A stretch of 64,000 bases of DNA from JBBQFI01 sp038321775. GTDB taxonomy: Bacteria > Verrucomicrobiota > Verrucomicrobiia > Chthoniobacterales > UBA10450. The notes under the pieces were generated by a model. The model did not search any database and was not told the DNA's origin. It was given only the letters and a program-made list of their open reading frames with translations. Shown piece by piece: positions 8,623-17,891 of the stretch (the stretch's first letter is position 1; the number at the start of each line of letters is the position of its first letter). The translations under genes and the position numbers were made by a program. The stretch spans positions 128,002 to 192,001 of the forward strand of contig JBBQFI010000008.1 of NCBI GenBank assembly GCA_038321775.1. Reading direction: 5' to 3'.

Positions 8623-9842
8623 GGCGTCGGCGACGCCGTACTTTCAGGCGTGACCGACGGAGCCGGCGTGGGTGAAACAGCGGGCGCCGTCGTGGTATCG
8701 GGAGCGAGCGAAGCCGGTGGCGGCAGCGAAACGTCCGCGTCCGGCGGCGGCAAAGGCGCTACGTCCGCCGGAGAAGTTCGCATGGCGGGTACGCCTTCGT
8801 GCGACTCGCCCGCATTCGCGACGTTGCTCGGCTTTTTCTTGGGTGCGTTGGCGGCAGCAATGATTTCCTGCACGGCAGCGTCGCCTACTTTTGTGCGCAA
8901 TTGATCGATTCGTTTTTTCGCCAGATCGCCTTGCGATGAGCCTGGCTGCTGTCGAATGACATCGTTATAATAAACGATCGCGGCGCGATAATTCTTTTGC
9001 TTGTCGTAAAACTTGGCGATTCCAAAAGAGTCACTCGTCGCCTTCGTTTCAAGCCGTCGAAGATTTTCGCGCGCTTGCTGTGCTTTTTCGCTGTGCGGAT
9101 AACGAAAAAGGAAATCACTAAACCCAGTTTTCGCGCGGCTGACGGCGTTTGGATCCTTGGTCCCAGCCCGAGCCGAGGCATACCATAAATAACCGATCTG
9201 ATATTGCGCATCCGCCGCCACCGGCTCGTTCGGGAATTTGTCTATAACCGCTTGATACGCTGAGATGGCAGCGTCGGCGAGCCCTTGCTTTTCCCGGGCC
9301 AGACCAATGTCGAATTGGGCGCGGGCCGTGTACTTTCCAAACGGAGCCGATCGCACGATCGCGGCGAAAATTTCCACGGCCGCCTCGAGCATGCTGCCAA
9401 TTTTCACACCCAGGACACTTCGCTTTTTTCCGCCGAGGAATGCCTCGCCGATTCGAAATTGACCCTCGATGGCCCCGTCGAAATACGGACTCTGCGGATA
9501 TTTTTCAATGACGTAGCGATACGCTCCGGCCGCGTGCAAAAAATCGCGGCGCTGTTCCTGGATTTGGCCGACTCGAAACGACGCCAAAGGCGCATTCCAA
9601 TCTCGCGAGTAGCGCTTCGTAATCCGTTGATAGATTTTGACCGCACGCCTGAGATCGCCCTTTTGGAAAGCGGCTTCAGCCTCGACGCTTAACTCCTGCG
9701 CCGTACCATTCATCTCCTCTTCCCCGGGCGGATGATATTTCGCGCCCTGGCCCGGCTTGAAGACGACCGGAGCCGGGCTTCTCTCGGGAAAAGCCAGGCA
9801 GGCAAGAGCCAGTACAAGAATTAAGCGTAGTCGATAATTCAT
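8619..9842 (-). CDS. bamD: Outer membrane assembly lipoprotein BamD-like, with long proline/alanine-rich tail
   Basis: A 407-residue exported TPR protein. The N-terminal hydrophobic segment (about 6-18) contains a cysteine (ALACLAF), but the lipobox is not canonical. Then come BamD-type repeats: AAFQKGDLRRAVKIYQRI, GAYRYVIEKYPQSPYFDGA, AYQAVIDKFPNEPVAADAQ, FLFRYPHSEKA. BamD feeds outer-membrane proteins to the Bam complex. The last about 90 residues are a Pro/Ala/Thr/Ser-rich low-complexity tail absent from classical BamD. Length is greater than the usual about 245 residues because of extra repeats and this tail. It heads the bamD-lptE-TPR operon. Confidence 0.78.
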   Translation of the reverse strand: MNYRLRLILVLALACLAFPERSPAPVVFKPGQGAKYHPPGEEEMNGTAQELSVEAEAAFQKGDLRRAVKIYQRITKRYSRDWNAPLASFRVGQIQEQRRDFLHAAGAYRYVIEKYPQSPYFDGAIEGQFRIGEAFLGGKKRSVLGVKIGSMLEAAVEIFAAIVRSAPFGKYTARAQFDIGLAREKQGLADAAISAYQAVIDKFPNEPVAADAQYQIGYLWYASARAGTKDPNAVSRAKTGFSDFLFRYPHSEKAQQARENLRRLETKATSDSFGIAKFYDKQKNYRAAIVYYNDVIRQQPGSSQGDLAKKRIDQLRTKVGDAAVQEIIAAANAPKKKPSNVANAGESHEGVPAMRTSPADVAPLPPPDADVSLPPPASLAPDTTTAPAVSPTPAPSVTPESTASPTP

Positions 9843-9963
9843 CCGTCACGGAGGGTAACCGCAAGCTCTACTGCGTCAAGTTGGCGGCCCGCGGCAAACC
9901 GTCGCTTCCTCCTGAGAAGAAGGGTTTTCTCGCGGCGCAAACCCAATTAAACTAGCAGGCAAT

Positions 9964-10836
9964 TTGAATCTGACCGATCAGCAAAAGATTCGCATCGGAA
10001 CCTGCGCCTGGAGTTACGAAGAGTGGCGCGGCGCATTTTATCCCGCCGATCTGCCGACAACACAATGGCTGGAATTTTATGCGCGATTTTTTCCGGCAAT
10101 CGAAGTCGATTCGACCTTTTACAGCGTTCCCACTGAAGACACGGTGCGGCGCTGGCTCGAGGCAACACCTTCGGAGTTTCGTTTCGCCTGCAAACTTCCA
10201 CGAGAAATCACACATGCGCGCCAGCTGCACGATTGTGCGGATGAATTGCATTCGTTTCTGCGGGCGCTCGAATCACTCGCGCCGAAGCTTCAGGTCTTGC
10301 TCATTCAACTTCCCCCTTCCTTCGCGCCGAAAGATGGCAAAGACGCCCTCCGCAAATTTCTCGAACAACTTCCGCGCGATTTTCGTTTTGCCATCGAGTT
10401 CCGTCATCCCGGGTGGCATCGGCCGCAATTCATCCGACTCTTGGAAAAATATCGCGTCTGCTGGGTTTGGGCCGATACCAGCCCGCTAAACGAACGCAAT
10501 CTCGCGCCCTTCGAATTTCTCCCGCGCACGACCGATTTTCTTTACCTCCGATTACTCGGCGATTACGCCACGAAGTACGATTGCGATGGCGGCCACGTTC
10601 ATCGTTACGGGAAATTGTTGTGGAAGCGCGAAGCCGCGCTCGAAAGCTGGTCGTTGAAAATCGAGCGCCACCTCACCGATGCACGCAGCGTTTGGATTTT
10701 CATGAATAATCATTTCGAAGGTTTCGCTCCGGAAAGTTGCCAACGCCTCGCCAACAGACTCGGTTTCGATCTTCTTCTTCCATCCGAGGCCGAAATCGCG
10801 GCGGCAGACCGCGGTCAGCTCGATCTGCAACTGTAA
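9964..10836 (+). CDS. DUF72 (YecE-like) TIM-barrel protein
   Basis: A 290-residue protein with clear DUF72 features: IGTCAWSYEEWRGAFYP at the start, FFPAIEVDSTFY (about 41-52), LPREITHARQL, LQVLLIQLPPSF, and FAIEFRHPGWH. These proteins adopt a TIM barrel and have no established function. No ATG is available at the right place; the frame opens with TTG at 9964, which is accepted because the conserved domain begins about ten residues later. It is divergent from bamD and convergent with serS, whose stop codon lies 10 bp away. Confidence 0.88.
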   Translation: MNLTDQQKIRIGTCAWSYEEWRGAFYPADLPTTQWLEFYARFFPAIEVDSTFYSVPTEDTVRRWLEATPSEFRFACKLPREITHARQLHDCADELHSFLRALESLAPKLQVLLIQLPPSFAPKDGKDALRKFLEQLPRDFRFAIEFRHPGWHRPQFIRLLEKYRVCWVWADTSPLNERNLAPFEFLPRTTDFLYLRLLGDYATKYDCDGGHVHRYGKLLWKREAALESWSLKIERHLTDARSVWIFMNNHFEGFAPESCQRLANRLGFDLLLPSEAEIAAADRGQLDLQL

Positions 10837-10846
10837 CGGCAATCGC

Positions 10847-12115
10847 CTAACGAATTTCTGCTGCGCCAAAAAACGGCTGCAGTTTTTCCGGCAAACGAAT
10901 CGAGCCATCACGCTGTTGTCCGCTCTCGATCAACGCGGCGAACAAACGCGGCAGCGCCAGCCCCGAACCATTCAAGGTGTGCGCGAACGTGTTTTTCCCT
11001 TCCGCATCCTTGTAACGCAGATTCATTCGTCTCGCCTGAAAATCCTCGTAATTCGAACAGCTCGAAACTTCGAGATAACTATTTTGACCGGGCGACCAAA
11101 CTTCGAGGTCGTACGTTTTCGCTGAACCGAAACCCAAATCGCCCGTGCAAAGCTCCAGCACGCGATAATGCAGATTCAGCAATTGCAGCACGCGTTCCGC
11201 GTTTGCGACTAACGACTCCCACTCCTCGTATGATTTTTCAACGGTCGTCACCTTCACCAACTCGACCTTATCGAATTGATGCACGCGAAGTATTCCGCGC
11301 GTTTCCCGTCCGGCTGATCCAGCCTCGCGTCGAAAACACGGCGTGTAGGCAACGAATTTTTTCGGCAATTCCTTCATCGTGAGAATTTCTTCGCGATGAA
11401 AATTTGTCACCGGCACCTCGGCTGTGGGCGCGAGAAAGATCTGGTTTTCTTCCAGGCCGTACATGTCTTCCTCGAATTTCGGCAACTGCGTTGTCCCGAT
11501 CATGCAATCGCGCCTAACGAGAAACGGCGGACTGATTTCCAAATAACCGTGTTCGCGCGTGTGCAGATCGAGCATGAAATTGATCAAGGCGCGCTCGAGC
11601 CGTGCGCCCGCACCGGTGAAGCAAATGAAACCGCTGCCGCTCAATTTCGCGGCGCGCTCCAGATCGAACAAACCCAACTTCGTCCCGAGCGTGACATGGT
11701 CTTCGACTTTGCTCAGCGGCGGCTTTTTCCCCCAGCTTCGCACGACAGGATTCGCACTCGCGTCTTTTCCGATCGGCGCATCGGTGTGCGGCATGTTCGC
11801 AATTTCGAGCAGCAACGTTTTTTGTTTTTCTTCCGCAGTCGCCGTTCGTTCCGCGAGAGTTGCGATCTCATCGCCAATCTCGCGAACGCGCTCCTCCAGT
11901 TCCGTCGACGATTCGTTTCGACTTCGCCTCCCGCCAACTTCCTTGCTCAACCGCTTCCGTTCCGCGTTCAGTTGCTGCAGCGCCGTCTCCATTTTGCGTC
12001 GCTCCGCGTCGACCTGAAGTACGTCATCGACCTTCGCGGCATCATCGCCGCCGCGAGTCGTTAGGCGCGCTTTCACCAAATCGGGTTGTTCGCGAATCAA
12101 CCGAATATCGAGCAT
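10847..12115 (-). CDS. serS: Seryl-tRNA synthetase
   Basis: Charges tRNA-Ser with serine, and tRNA-Sec if one exists. From the ATG at 12115 the protein starts MLDIRLIRE, the usual SerRS start; another ATG three codons upstream is possible. Residues about 1-110 form the tRNA-binding antiparallel coiled coil. Class II motifs follow: motif 2 FRREAGSAGRETRGILRVHQF with its FRxE core, and motif 3 near the end with NGSGLALPRLFAALIE. Length of about 422 residues matches the family. The TAG stop lies inside a TCGTTAGGC word read in the minus direction, and two more copies lie inside the gene. Confidence 0.96.
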   Translation of the reverse strand: MLDIRLIREQPDLVKARLTTRGGDDAAKVDDVLQVDAERRKMETALQQLNAERKRLSKEVGGRRSRNESSTELEERVREIGDEIATLAERTATAEEKQKTLLLEIANMPHTDAPIGKDASANPVVRSWGKKPPLSKVEDHVTLGTKLGLFDLERAAKLSGSGFICFTGAGARLERALINFMLDLHTREHGYLEISPPFLVRRDCMIGTTQLPKFEEDMYGLEENQIFLAPTAEVPVTNFHREEILTMKELPKKFVAYTPCFRREAGSAGRETRGILRVHQFDKVELVKVTTVEKSYEEWESLVANAERVLQLLNLHYRVLELCTGDLGFGSAKTYDLEVWSPGQNSYLEVSSCSNYEDFQARRMNLRYKDAEGKNTFAHTLNGSGLALPRLFAALIESGQQRDGSIRLPEKLQPFFGAAEIR

Positions 12116-12242
12116 GGCCGCCATTGTAGAGGCCGCGATTGCTCACGGCAAATCCCGAACGGTCGTCACAAGACGATCACGTTTTTCGTGTCGCATTCGC
12201 TCTATTCCGCCGGGCCGGCATCATTTCGACGCCGTCTTTCTT

Positions 12243-12791
12243 CTAGCGGCGCACGAATTCCATCGTCCAGTTCACTTCCCAGGTCTTGCCTCCATCATAA
12301 GAGTAGGCCATATCCCAATGCAGGTTATCGGCAGACGCGTGCGACCACGTGTAGCGTATTTTCACCGGCTTTTTGTTCTCATCGACGTCGTCGCAATAAA
12401 ACTTTCCGACATCGTTCTCGAACTTGCCGACCACAGGCGGAAGATCGAGTTGGCCCTTTCGGCTATTCGCCCAATAGATCGACCATTCCTTCTTCGCTGG
12501 ATCGAAAAAGCGCAGGGAAACGCCACGAGCATCATGCGGCAATGTCATCTCATCCATATTGCCGAGGCCCGCGAGAAAGGATTTGTCGGTGGTCGTGCTC
12601 GTAAATTCTAACCAATCATTTTTGCTGGCGGGCTTGAGCTTGCGGTTCTTGATCGTCCACGAGCCGATGAAAAAATCGAAGTCGTGGCGTCCGTCCGCTT
12701 CGCTTGCGGATTGCGGTGCGGTTTCCGTCCTCGCTGGAACGACAAAACTCAACACCACACACGGCAACAACAGCATCGTTTTACGGTTCAT
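12243..12791 (-). CDS. Exported DUF1579-like protein of unknown function
   Basis: 182 residues from the ATG at 12791, chosen because a good signal peptide follows (MNRKTMLLLPCVVLSFVVPA). The mature part begins near a FDFFIGSWTIKNRKL stretch, typical of DUF1579 and related lipocalin-like proteins, and continues with beta-strand-rich sequence (VSLRFFDPAKKEWSIYWANS). The function is unknown; these folds often bind small hydrophobic ligands. The 118 bp between its stop and serS show no further gene or clear element. Confidence 0.7.
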   Translation of the reverse strand: MNRKTMLLLPCVVLSFVVPARTETAPQSASEADGRHDFDFFIGSWTIKNRKLKPASKNDWLEFTSTTTDKSFLAGLGNMDEMTLPHDARGVSLRFFDPAKKEWSIYWANSRKGQLDLPPVVGKFENDVGKFYCDDVDENKKPVKIRYTWSHASADNLHWDMAYSYDGGKTWEVNWTMEFVRR

Positions 12792-12918
12792 AATTGCCGC
12801 AAATAGCACAGACCCTTCGAAGCAATAGGACTTTAAATGGCCGATTCGAGACGCCCGCGAATCGACCGCCATCGCAAAACGGCGTGACAATTATCCGCTG
12901 CACCGCATAGTTTTTTGC

Positions 12919-13971
12919 ATGGAGCGGCTCAACCTTCTCGGTGTCGCGCTCGGTCTGGCGTGTCTCGCCGGCATCAATCTATACCTCACCGTCTTTGTCG
13001 TCGGGCTTGCCATCAACCAACACTGGATCGTCCTCGCGCCCGCTTATCAATCCCTCGAAGTCTTGGGCAATCCGGTAATCGTTTCCATCGCCGGTGTTCT
13101 TTATTTCCTGGAATTTTTTGCCGATAAAATTCCATGGGTCGATTCCGCTTGGGATGCTGTGCACACAATTATCCGGCCAATCGGCGGCGCGTTCCTCGCC
13201 ATTCAAGTGCTGGGTCATTCCACGCCAGCGTTCGATGTCATCGTCGGATTGCTCGCGGGAACGACGAGTTTGCTCGCGCACACGGCAAAAGCTACGTCGC
13301 GCCTGGTTGCGAATGCCTCGCCCGAACCGTTCTCCAACATTGGTCTCAGCGTGGTGGAGGATGCTGGTGTTGTGGGCGGACTCGCGCTCATTCATTATAA
13401 TCCCGCACTGGCCTTCGGTATTTTCGCGATCGCGTTGATCGCCTTCGTTTATTTCGCGCCGAAGATTTTGCGCGCGCTGAAGGCGAAACTCTGGCTCATC
13501 TTCAAAAAACTGAATGGTCCCGCGGCTTCCGACGTGCCGGTAACGCTACCGATCATTTTGCCGGGCAAACTTGCCTCCGCTTTTGCCCGCGAAAATGTGC
13601 TTGGCGAAACGATCGCCTGGGCCGTGCCCTGCATCAGTGGCCGCGGTCGGCGCGTCCCGCCAAATCTTTTCGGCGCGCTCGTTGTTACGAATGAAGAGCC
13701 GCGCAAAGTTGTTTTCGTCGCGCGCAAAAGCGGCCGCCCTTTTGCTCAGACAATCGATCTGCTCGGCTCGATGGTTGCGCGCGAGCCAAAATTTCTTTCA
13801 GAAAATCTGCTCATTTTTCCGGCGGCGGGAAAAGGACCAAAGTATCTTTTTATTTTTCCGCGATCGAGCGCCGCGATCGTCGAGCAAATTGCCGAACATT
13901 TGCGCGAACGTCACGTCTCTTCCATTTCCCAGCCCGAAGAAATCCACCCAGAACCAATTGTTTCCCCCTAA
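12919..13971 (+). CDS. DUF4126 membrane protein with soluble C-terminal domain
   Basis: A 350-residue protein. The N-terminal about 190 residues contain five to six hydrophobic helices with the DUF4126 signature (GINLYLTVFVVGL, LEFFADKIPWVDSAWDAVHT). The C-terminal part resembles a soluble regulatory region with PRKVVFVARKSGRP and a short motif KGPKYLFIFPRS. The function is unknown. The TAA stop codon lies inside a CCTAACGA word. It is divergent from the DUF1579-like gene and separated from the next gene by 96 bp that contain a palindrome. Confidence 0.75.
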   Translation: MERLNLLGVALGLACLAGINLYLTVFVVGLAINQHWIVLAPAYQSLEVLGNPVIVSIAGVLYFLEFFADKIPWVDSAWDAVHTIIRPIGGAFLAIQVLGHSTPAFDVIVGLLAGTTSLLAHTAKATSRLVANASPEPFSNIGLSVVEDAGVVGGLALIHYNPALAFGIFAIALIAFVYFAPKILRALKAKLWLIFKKLNGPAASDVPVTLPIILPGKLASAFARENVLGETIAWAVPCISGRGRRVPPNLFGALVVTNEEPRKVVFVARKSGRPFAQTIDLLGSMVAREPKFLSENLLIFPAAGKGPKYLFIFPRSSAAIVEQIAEHLRERHVSSISQPEEIHPEPIVSP

Positions 13972-13997
13972 CGAGTCCCGTCATTCCAATCGAAGCC

Positions 13998-14033
13998 GAG
14001 AAATCTCTCGCGCTCATGGACGAGAGATGTCTC
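13998..14033. repeat. Palindromic hairpin between DUF4126 and DUF2851 genes
   Basis: Arms GAGAAATCTCTCG (13998-14010) and CGAGAGATGTCTC (14021-14033) pair with one mismatch around a 10-nt loop. It is nested in a larger element beginning GTCAT at 13980 and ending ATGAC at 14072, the same termini as the palindrome at 41133-41212. No T-tract follows, so it is more likely a REP-like repeat than a factor-independent terminator. Confidence 0.6.
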
Positions 14034-14067
14034 CCGCCACGGTGGGCAAGCTGTTCCTTCGTTCGAC

Positions 14068-15444
14068 ATGACAAAGCAAAACGCCAGCAACCGCTACGCC
14101 GAGATGCGCACTGCTTCTCGCGTGCGCGAACGCGCGCTCTTCCCGGCGCAACGCATTCCAAGCGAACTCGAACTGCAGGCTCGATGGTTTGCCGGCGATT
14201 TCGGAAAGACCTTTCGATCTCTGACCGGCGAAAATGTCGAGATCGTGCAATTCGGAACTTGGAATCGTGAAACCGGTCCGGATTTTTCCGATGCCGCGAT
14301 TCGCATCGATGGCGGTGAACCGATCCGCGGCAATATCGAGTTCGACCTAACCGATCGAAATTGGGAGCTGCACAAACACGCCCTCAATCCCGCATTTGAT
14401 GAAACCATTCTGCACGTCTTAGTCCATGCTAGCGAACGCACGTTCTTCACGCGCACGAGTTCCCATCGCAATGTCACGCAAGTGCGCGTTGATCCCGCGA
14501 CATTGGCCGACGCATTTTCTGCAAACGTTCCGCTGGCGCGGCCAGGTCGCTGTCAGGCGCCGTTGAAAAGTCTGCCCGAGGAGCGTGTTCAGAACGTGCT
14601 CGATGCGGCAGCGCAATTTCGTTTGCAGCGAAAAAGCGCACGTCTGCACCGCGTGGCCGAGTGTCACGGAAGCGATGCGGCACTTTTTCAGGAAATCGCC
14701 GCCGCGCTCGGATACAAAGAAAACAAACTGCCATTTACGTTGCTCGCGCAGCGTCTGCCGCTCGATCTGCTCCGTAACAATCCAGAAGACACCGAAGCGA
14801 TCTTGTTTGGCGTCGCCGGTTTTCTCGAATCAGCCGACCTTGGAATTTACGACGCCGCTACTCGCGATTACGTCCGCAAATTGTGGGATCGCTGGTGGTC
14901 GCACCGCGATAAGATGCAACGCCTCATTCTCTCGAAAAAGCTTTGGCGCCTCAGCGGTGCGCGTCCTCTTAATCATCCGCAGCGACGCCTCGCCGCCCTC
15001 GCTTTGATCGTGCGACACTGGCCGAGTTTTCTCAAGTCGTTAGGCCAAACCGACGGCGAAGCTACGCACGCCTTCTTTCTCAAACTCGAACATCCATTCT
15101 GGAATTTCCATTACACGCTTACTTCCGAAGCGGCGAGTAAACCGATGGCGCTGATTGGTGATTCACGCGCCGTTGAAATTCTCGCGAACGTCATCTTCCC
15201 GTTTCTGCTCGCGCAGGGCAGCGATATCTGGAACTGCTACAAAAAATTGCCGGCAGAATTGAGCAATCGACGACTCGAAACCGGCGCCACTCGTTTATTC
15301 GGCGACGATACGCGGCGCGCAATTTTTCTCAAAACGGTCTCGCATCAGCAAGGCCTCCTGCAAATTTACGAAGACTTTTGCTTGCGGGACAATTCCGATT
15401 GCGCGCAATGTCCTTTCCCGGAACAAATGCAGAAATGGAAATAA
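14068..15444 (+). CDS. DUF2851 family protein
   Basis: A 458-residue protein with the DUF2851 pattern: ELELQARWFAGDFGK near the start, GPDFSDAAIRI, then a segment ending WELHKH (about 92-97) with H..N..FD, and a C-terminal CLRDNSDCAQCPFPEQ containing three cysteines spaced like a metal or Fe-S site. The arrangement of acidic and histidine residues in the N-terminal half recalls a nuclease core, but no activity is established. It is common in Bacteroidota and Verrucomicrobiota. The start ATG forms part of the ATGAC end of the upstream palindromic element. Confidence 0.8.
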   Translation: MTKQNASNRYAEMRTASRVRERALFPAQRIPSELELQARWFAGDFGKTFRSLTGENVEIVQFGTWNRETGPDFSDAAIRIDGGEPIRGNIEFDLTDRNWELHKHALNPAFDETILHVLVHASERTFFTRTSSHRNVTQVRVDPATLADAFSANVPLARPGRCQAPLKSLPEERVQNVLDAAAQFRLQRKSARLHRVAECHGSDAALFQEIAAALGYKENKLPFTLLAQRLPLDLLRNNPEDTEAILFGVAGFLESADLGIYDAATRDYVRKLWDRWWSHRDKMQRLILSKKLWRLSGARPLNHPQRRLAALALIVRHWPSFLKSLGQTDGEATHAFFLKLEHPFWNFHYTLTSEAASKPMALIGDSRAVEILANVIFPFLLAQGSDIWNCYKKLPAELSNRRLETGATRLFGDDTRRAIFLKTVSHQQGLLQIYEDFCLRDNSDCAQCPFPEQMQKWK

Positions 15445-15455
15445 GGCGGAATCGG

Positions 15456-16073
15456 ATGTCAGCAGTCAGAGGTCAGCGATCAGATTCTGAAGCCGGAGCT
15501 TTCACGCTCATTGAACTTCTCGTCGTCATCACCATCATCGTGATCTTGATGGGTCTGCTGTTTCCCGTTTTTCGTGGCGTGCAAGATCAAGCCAAGAAAA
15601 CGCAGGCAAAAAACGATCTCACACAAATCGTCACCGCGGTTAATGCGTTCTACACTGAATACGGAAAGTATCCGACGACCGCGGCGACCGACGCTACAGC
15701 GATATATGGTGGATCGACTAACAACGATGCCTTGTTTAACGAACTTCGCGCTACGAGTATTGTTTTGAACACGCGTCAGATTGTTTTCATATCTCCTCCT
15801 GACGTAAAAGATCCTGCAAACCCCCGCTCTGGAATCGGTACCACCACAAAACTCGGCCAGTATTTTGATCCGTGGGGTGCACCCTACAACGTCGCTCTCG
15901 ACGCGGATTACGATAATCAGATTACTCCCAACCCTTACGGTCCCAACAATGGCGCCGGCTCTAGCCCGCTACGGCTAGGTGTTATCGCCTGGTCTCTCGG
16001 CACAGATGGGAAACTTGGCAACAACGGCGACAGTAAATTTACCGGCTCAGACGACGTAATTTCCTGGCAATAA
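15456..16073 (+). CDS. Type II secretion / type IV pilin-like pseudopilin (GspG-like)
   Basis: 205 residues from the ATG at 15456. The prepilin signature is AGAFTLIELLVVITIIVIL, with phenylalanine-Thr-Leu-Ile-Glu following the cleavage site, so the leader is about 16 residues. The mature part has the GspG-type YTEYGKYPTT segment and a C-terminal WSLGTDGKLGNNGD pattern. Verrucomicrobiota encode many such orphan pseudopilins; no secretion ATPase or platform protein is adjacent. An upstream in-frame start at 15378 would overlap DUF2851 and add an unlikely leader. Confidence 0.85.
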   Translation: MSAVRGQRSDSEAGAFTLIELLVVITIIVILMGLLFPVFRGVQDQAKKTQAKNDLTQIVTAVNAFYTEYGKYPTTAATDATAIYGGSTNNDALFNELRATSIVLNTRQIVFISPPDVKDPANPRSGIGTTTKLGQYFDPWGAPYNVALDADYDNQITPNPYGPNNGAGSSPLRLGVIAWSLGTDGKLGNNGDSKFTGSDDVISWQ

Positions 16074-16124
16074 TCACTGCGATTGCAAAGCGGCGTTCGC
16101 AAATCTAAAGTCGGCAATTCCTTT

Positions 16125-16195
16125 GCGGGTGTAGTTCAATGGTAGAACGCCAGCTTCCCAAGCTGGACACGAGGGTTCGATTCCCTTCACCCGCT
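16125..16195 (+). tRNA. tRNA-Gly (CCC)
   Basis: A 71-nt cloverleaf with acceptor stem GCGGGTG/CACCCGC. The anticodon stem CCAGC/GCTGG encloses the loop TTCCCAA, giving anticodon CCC. The T-arm has GGTTCGATTCC. The 3' CCA is not encoded. It lies between the pseudopilin gene and the convergent CPBP gene. A TCGTTAGGC word begins 4 bp after its 3' end. Confidence 0.95.
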
Positions 16196-16214
16196 CACTC
16201 GTTAGGCGGAAAAT

Positions 16215-17108
16215 CTAACCCGGCACGACGTCTATCGCCAGTTCACGGCGCTTTTTCCAAACGATAATCGCTCCGATCGTGATCGTAATCACGAGGCCGA
16301 TCCCAAACTCGTCGATGATGTATTTCGTGGGACCGGTGTCTCGAGTCATGGGAGTAAGGATGCTTTGAATAATCAAATTATGACTGCCGTGCATAATGGC
16401 GGCAGGCCAGAGACTTCGGGAACGCAGAGTCAGCCAGGCGAGGATGTAACTGTCGGCTATCACCATGAGCGTGAAACAAATGAGTTCATACCACGGAGGT
16501 CCGCCGGCATTGTAGTCGCCGAAAAGAAGCGCCGGGTAGTGATACGCCGCCCACATCAGTCCGCTGATTAATCCGACACCGGAAAAATTGACGACTTTGC
16601 TTAGCTCCGGCACGAGGAATCCGCGCCAGCCAATTTCCTCTCCCAGCGCTCGCGACGTTTTCGCAACAAGCCCAACCGTCGCCGTCAGTAAAACAAAAAA
16701 CGTTAGTACCATGGCCGGAGGAAAATTCGACCAACCGAATTGCGCCGCAGTTCGCCTAACGAATTCCGAATCGGCAAAACCGCCCCAACCCACAAGCCAG
16801 ACGGCAAGGTAGACCGGCACCGCGTAGGCAATTGGAATGAGATAGCCTAACCAGGCAAAGCGCGCAGGGCCGAAGCCCCAATGCAGCTCGCGGATGTTTT
16901 CGTGAAAGGTCGCTTTGGTCGCGAACGCCGCCAGGCTGGGACTCCACATCGCGCCGGTGACGTAGAGAAGATTTCCCGCATCCATTTTTCCTGCATGAAG
17001 AACGAGCGTGTTGAAAACGCCGCTAAAAAGAAGCGTGAGCGCGTAGTAAAGACTGATCTTCTTCCAAACCTGACTTCTCGATTCGTTCACAAGTGCGGCG
17101 CGCTGCAC
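16215..17108 (-). CDS. CPBP family intramembrane metalloprotease (CAAX protease/Abi)
   Basis: A 297-residue polytopic membrane protein with about eight helices. The CPBP active-site motifs are present: EEIGWRGF (EExxxR form), then MWAAYHYPALLF (Fx3H-like), and HGSHNL late in the protein. Family members cleave within membranes or act in bacteriocin immunity or resistance, so the substrate here is open. It directly follows the cupin gene on the same strand with no gap, suggesting an operon. A TCGTTAGGC word is read as Val-Arg in this gene. Confidence 0.85.
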   Translation of the reverse strand: MQRAALVNESRSQVWKKISLYYALTLLFSGVFNTLVLHAGKMDAGNLLYVTGAMWSPSLAAFATKATFHENIRELHWGFGPARFAWLGYLIPIAYAVPVYLAVWLVGWGGFADSEFVRRTAAQFGWSNFPPAMVLTFFVLLTATVGLVAKTSRALGEEIGWRGFLVPELSKVVNFSGVGLISGLMWAAYHYPALLFGDYNAGGPPWYELICFTLMVIADSYILAWLTLRSRSLWPAAIMHGSHNLIIQSILTPMTRDTGPTKYIIDEFGIGLVITITIGAIIVWKKRRELAIDVVPG

Positions 17109-17477
17109 TCACTTAGCGTAGTGATCGGCGCCGAGGAAATGAAGCGAAACGTATTCCTCATCGCCAATCGACCAGCTGTCGTGCGGCACGGGTGGAATGT
17201 AAAATAATTCGCCCGCCTTTAATTCGACAATCTTTCCGTCGTCGAATGCAACTGCCGCGCTACCCTTCAGGACAAGGCCGACATGCGCGACCTTGCAATG
17301 TGTTTCGCCCAATTGCGGACCAACGTGTTCGCTCCATTTCCATCCTGGTTCGTAGGTGGCGCGTCCAATCGTCATGCCGCCGAGATGAACAAGCTCGAAT
17401 TTTCCTTTTGTCATCGCACGCGTTTCATCGGGTGTTTCGAAACGCTTGAGAACGACTTCCAGCGATTTTTCATTCAT
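17109..17477 (-). CDS. Small cupin-domain protein
   Basis: A 122-residue single-domain cupin. The first cupin motif is represented by GWKWSEHVGPQLGETHC (about 51-67), with a histidine and a glutamate, and the second by ELFYIPPVPHDSW. These are consistent with a metal-binding beta barrel. No enzyme activity can be assigned. It lies immediately upstream of the CPBP protease gene; both probably share a transcript from the divergent intergenic region before 17544. Confidence 0.78.
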   Translation of the reverse strand: MNEKSLEVVLKRFETPDETRAMTKGKFELVHLGGMTIGRATYEPGWKWSEHVGPQLGETHCKVAHVGLVLKGSAAVAFDDGKIVELKAGELFYIPPVPHDSWSIGDEEYVSLHFLGADHYAK

Positions 17478-17543
17478 GATCTCATTATGAAAAGCGGATT
17501 GATCTTGTCGTGACCGATTTTCCTAAAATAAGTTGGCGGCGAT

Positions 17544-17867
17544 ATGGTGGGAGTTTGCGTCATCGTTGCCTACCGGCCGAAGGCTGGCAAAGCGGAGGAT
17601 TTGCTGGCCTTGGTGCGATCGCGTGTGCCGATGTTAAAAAAAGAAAATCTCGTGACCGACCGCAAACCGATCATCATGCGCGCGAAAGATGGCAGCATCA
17701 TCGAAGTGTCGGAATGGAAATCGCACGAAGCGATTGATGTCGCGCACAAGAATCCAAACGTCCTGGCGATGTGGGAAAAATTCTTTGCGCTTTGTGATTG
17801 TGTCCCGCTCAACACGCTCGCAGAAGCGGAGGAAATGTTTGCCGGTTTCGAGCCGATTGATGATTAA
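17544..17867 (+). CDS. Antibiotic biosynthesis monooxygenase-like (ABM fold) small protein
   Basis: A 107-residue protein beginning VCVIVAYRPKAGKAEDLLALV, the pattern of dimeric alpha-beta barrel proteins in the ABM superfamily, then SIIEVSEWKSHEA and a C-terminal helix. These proteins include monooxygenases and dehydratases, but many are of unknown role. It is 12-24 bp upstream of the phospholipase D-like gene on the same strand and may be cotranscribed with it. Confidence 0.6.
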   Translation: MVGVCVIVAYRPKAGKAEDLLALVRSRVPMLKKENLVTDRKPIIMRAKDGSIIEVSEWKSHEAIDVAHKNPNVLAMWEKFFALCDCVPLNTLAEAEEMFAGFEPIDD

Positions 17868-17891
17868 CCTAAACCGCGTTTGATTCGTATT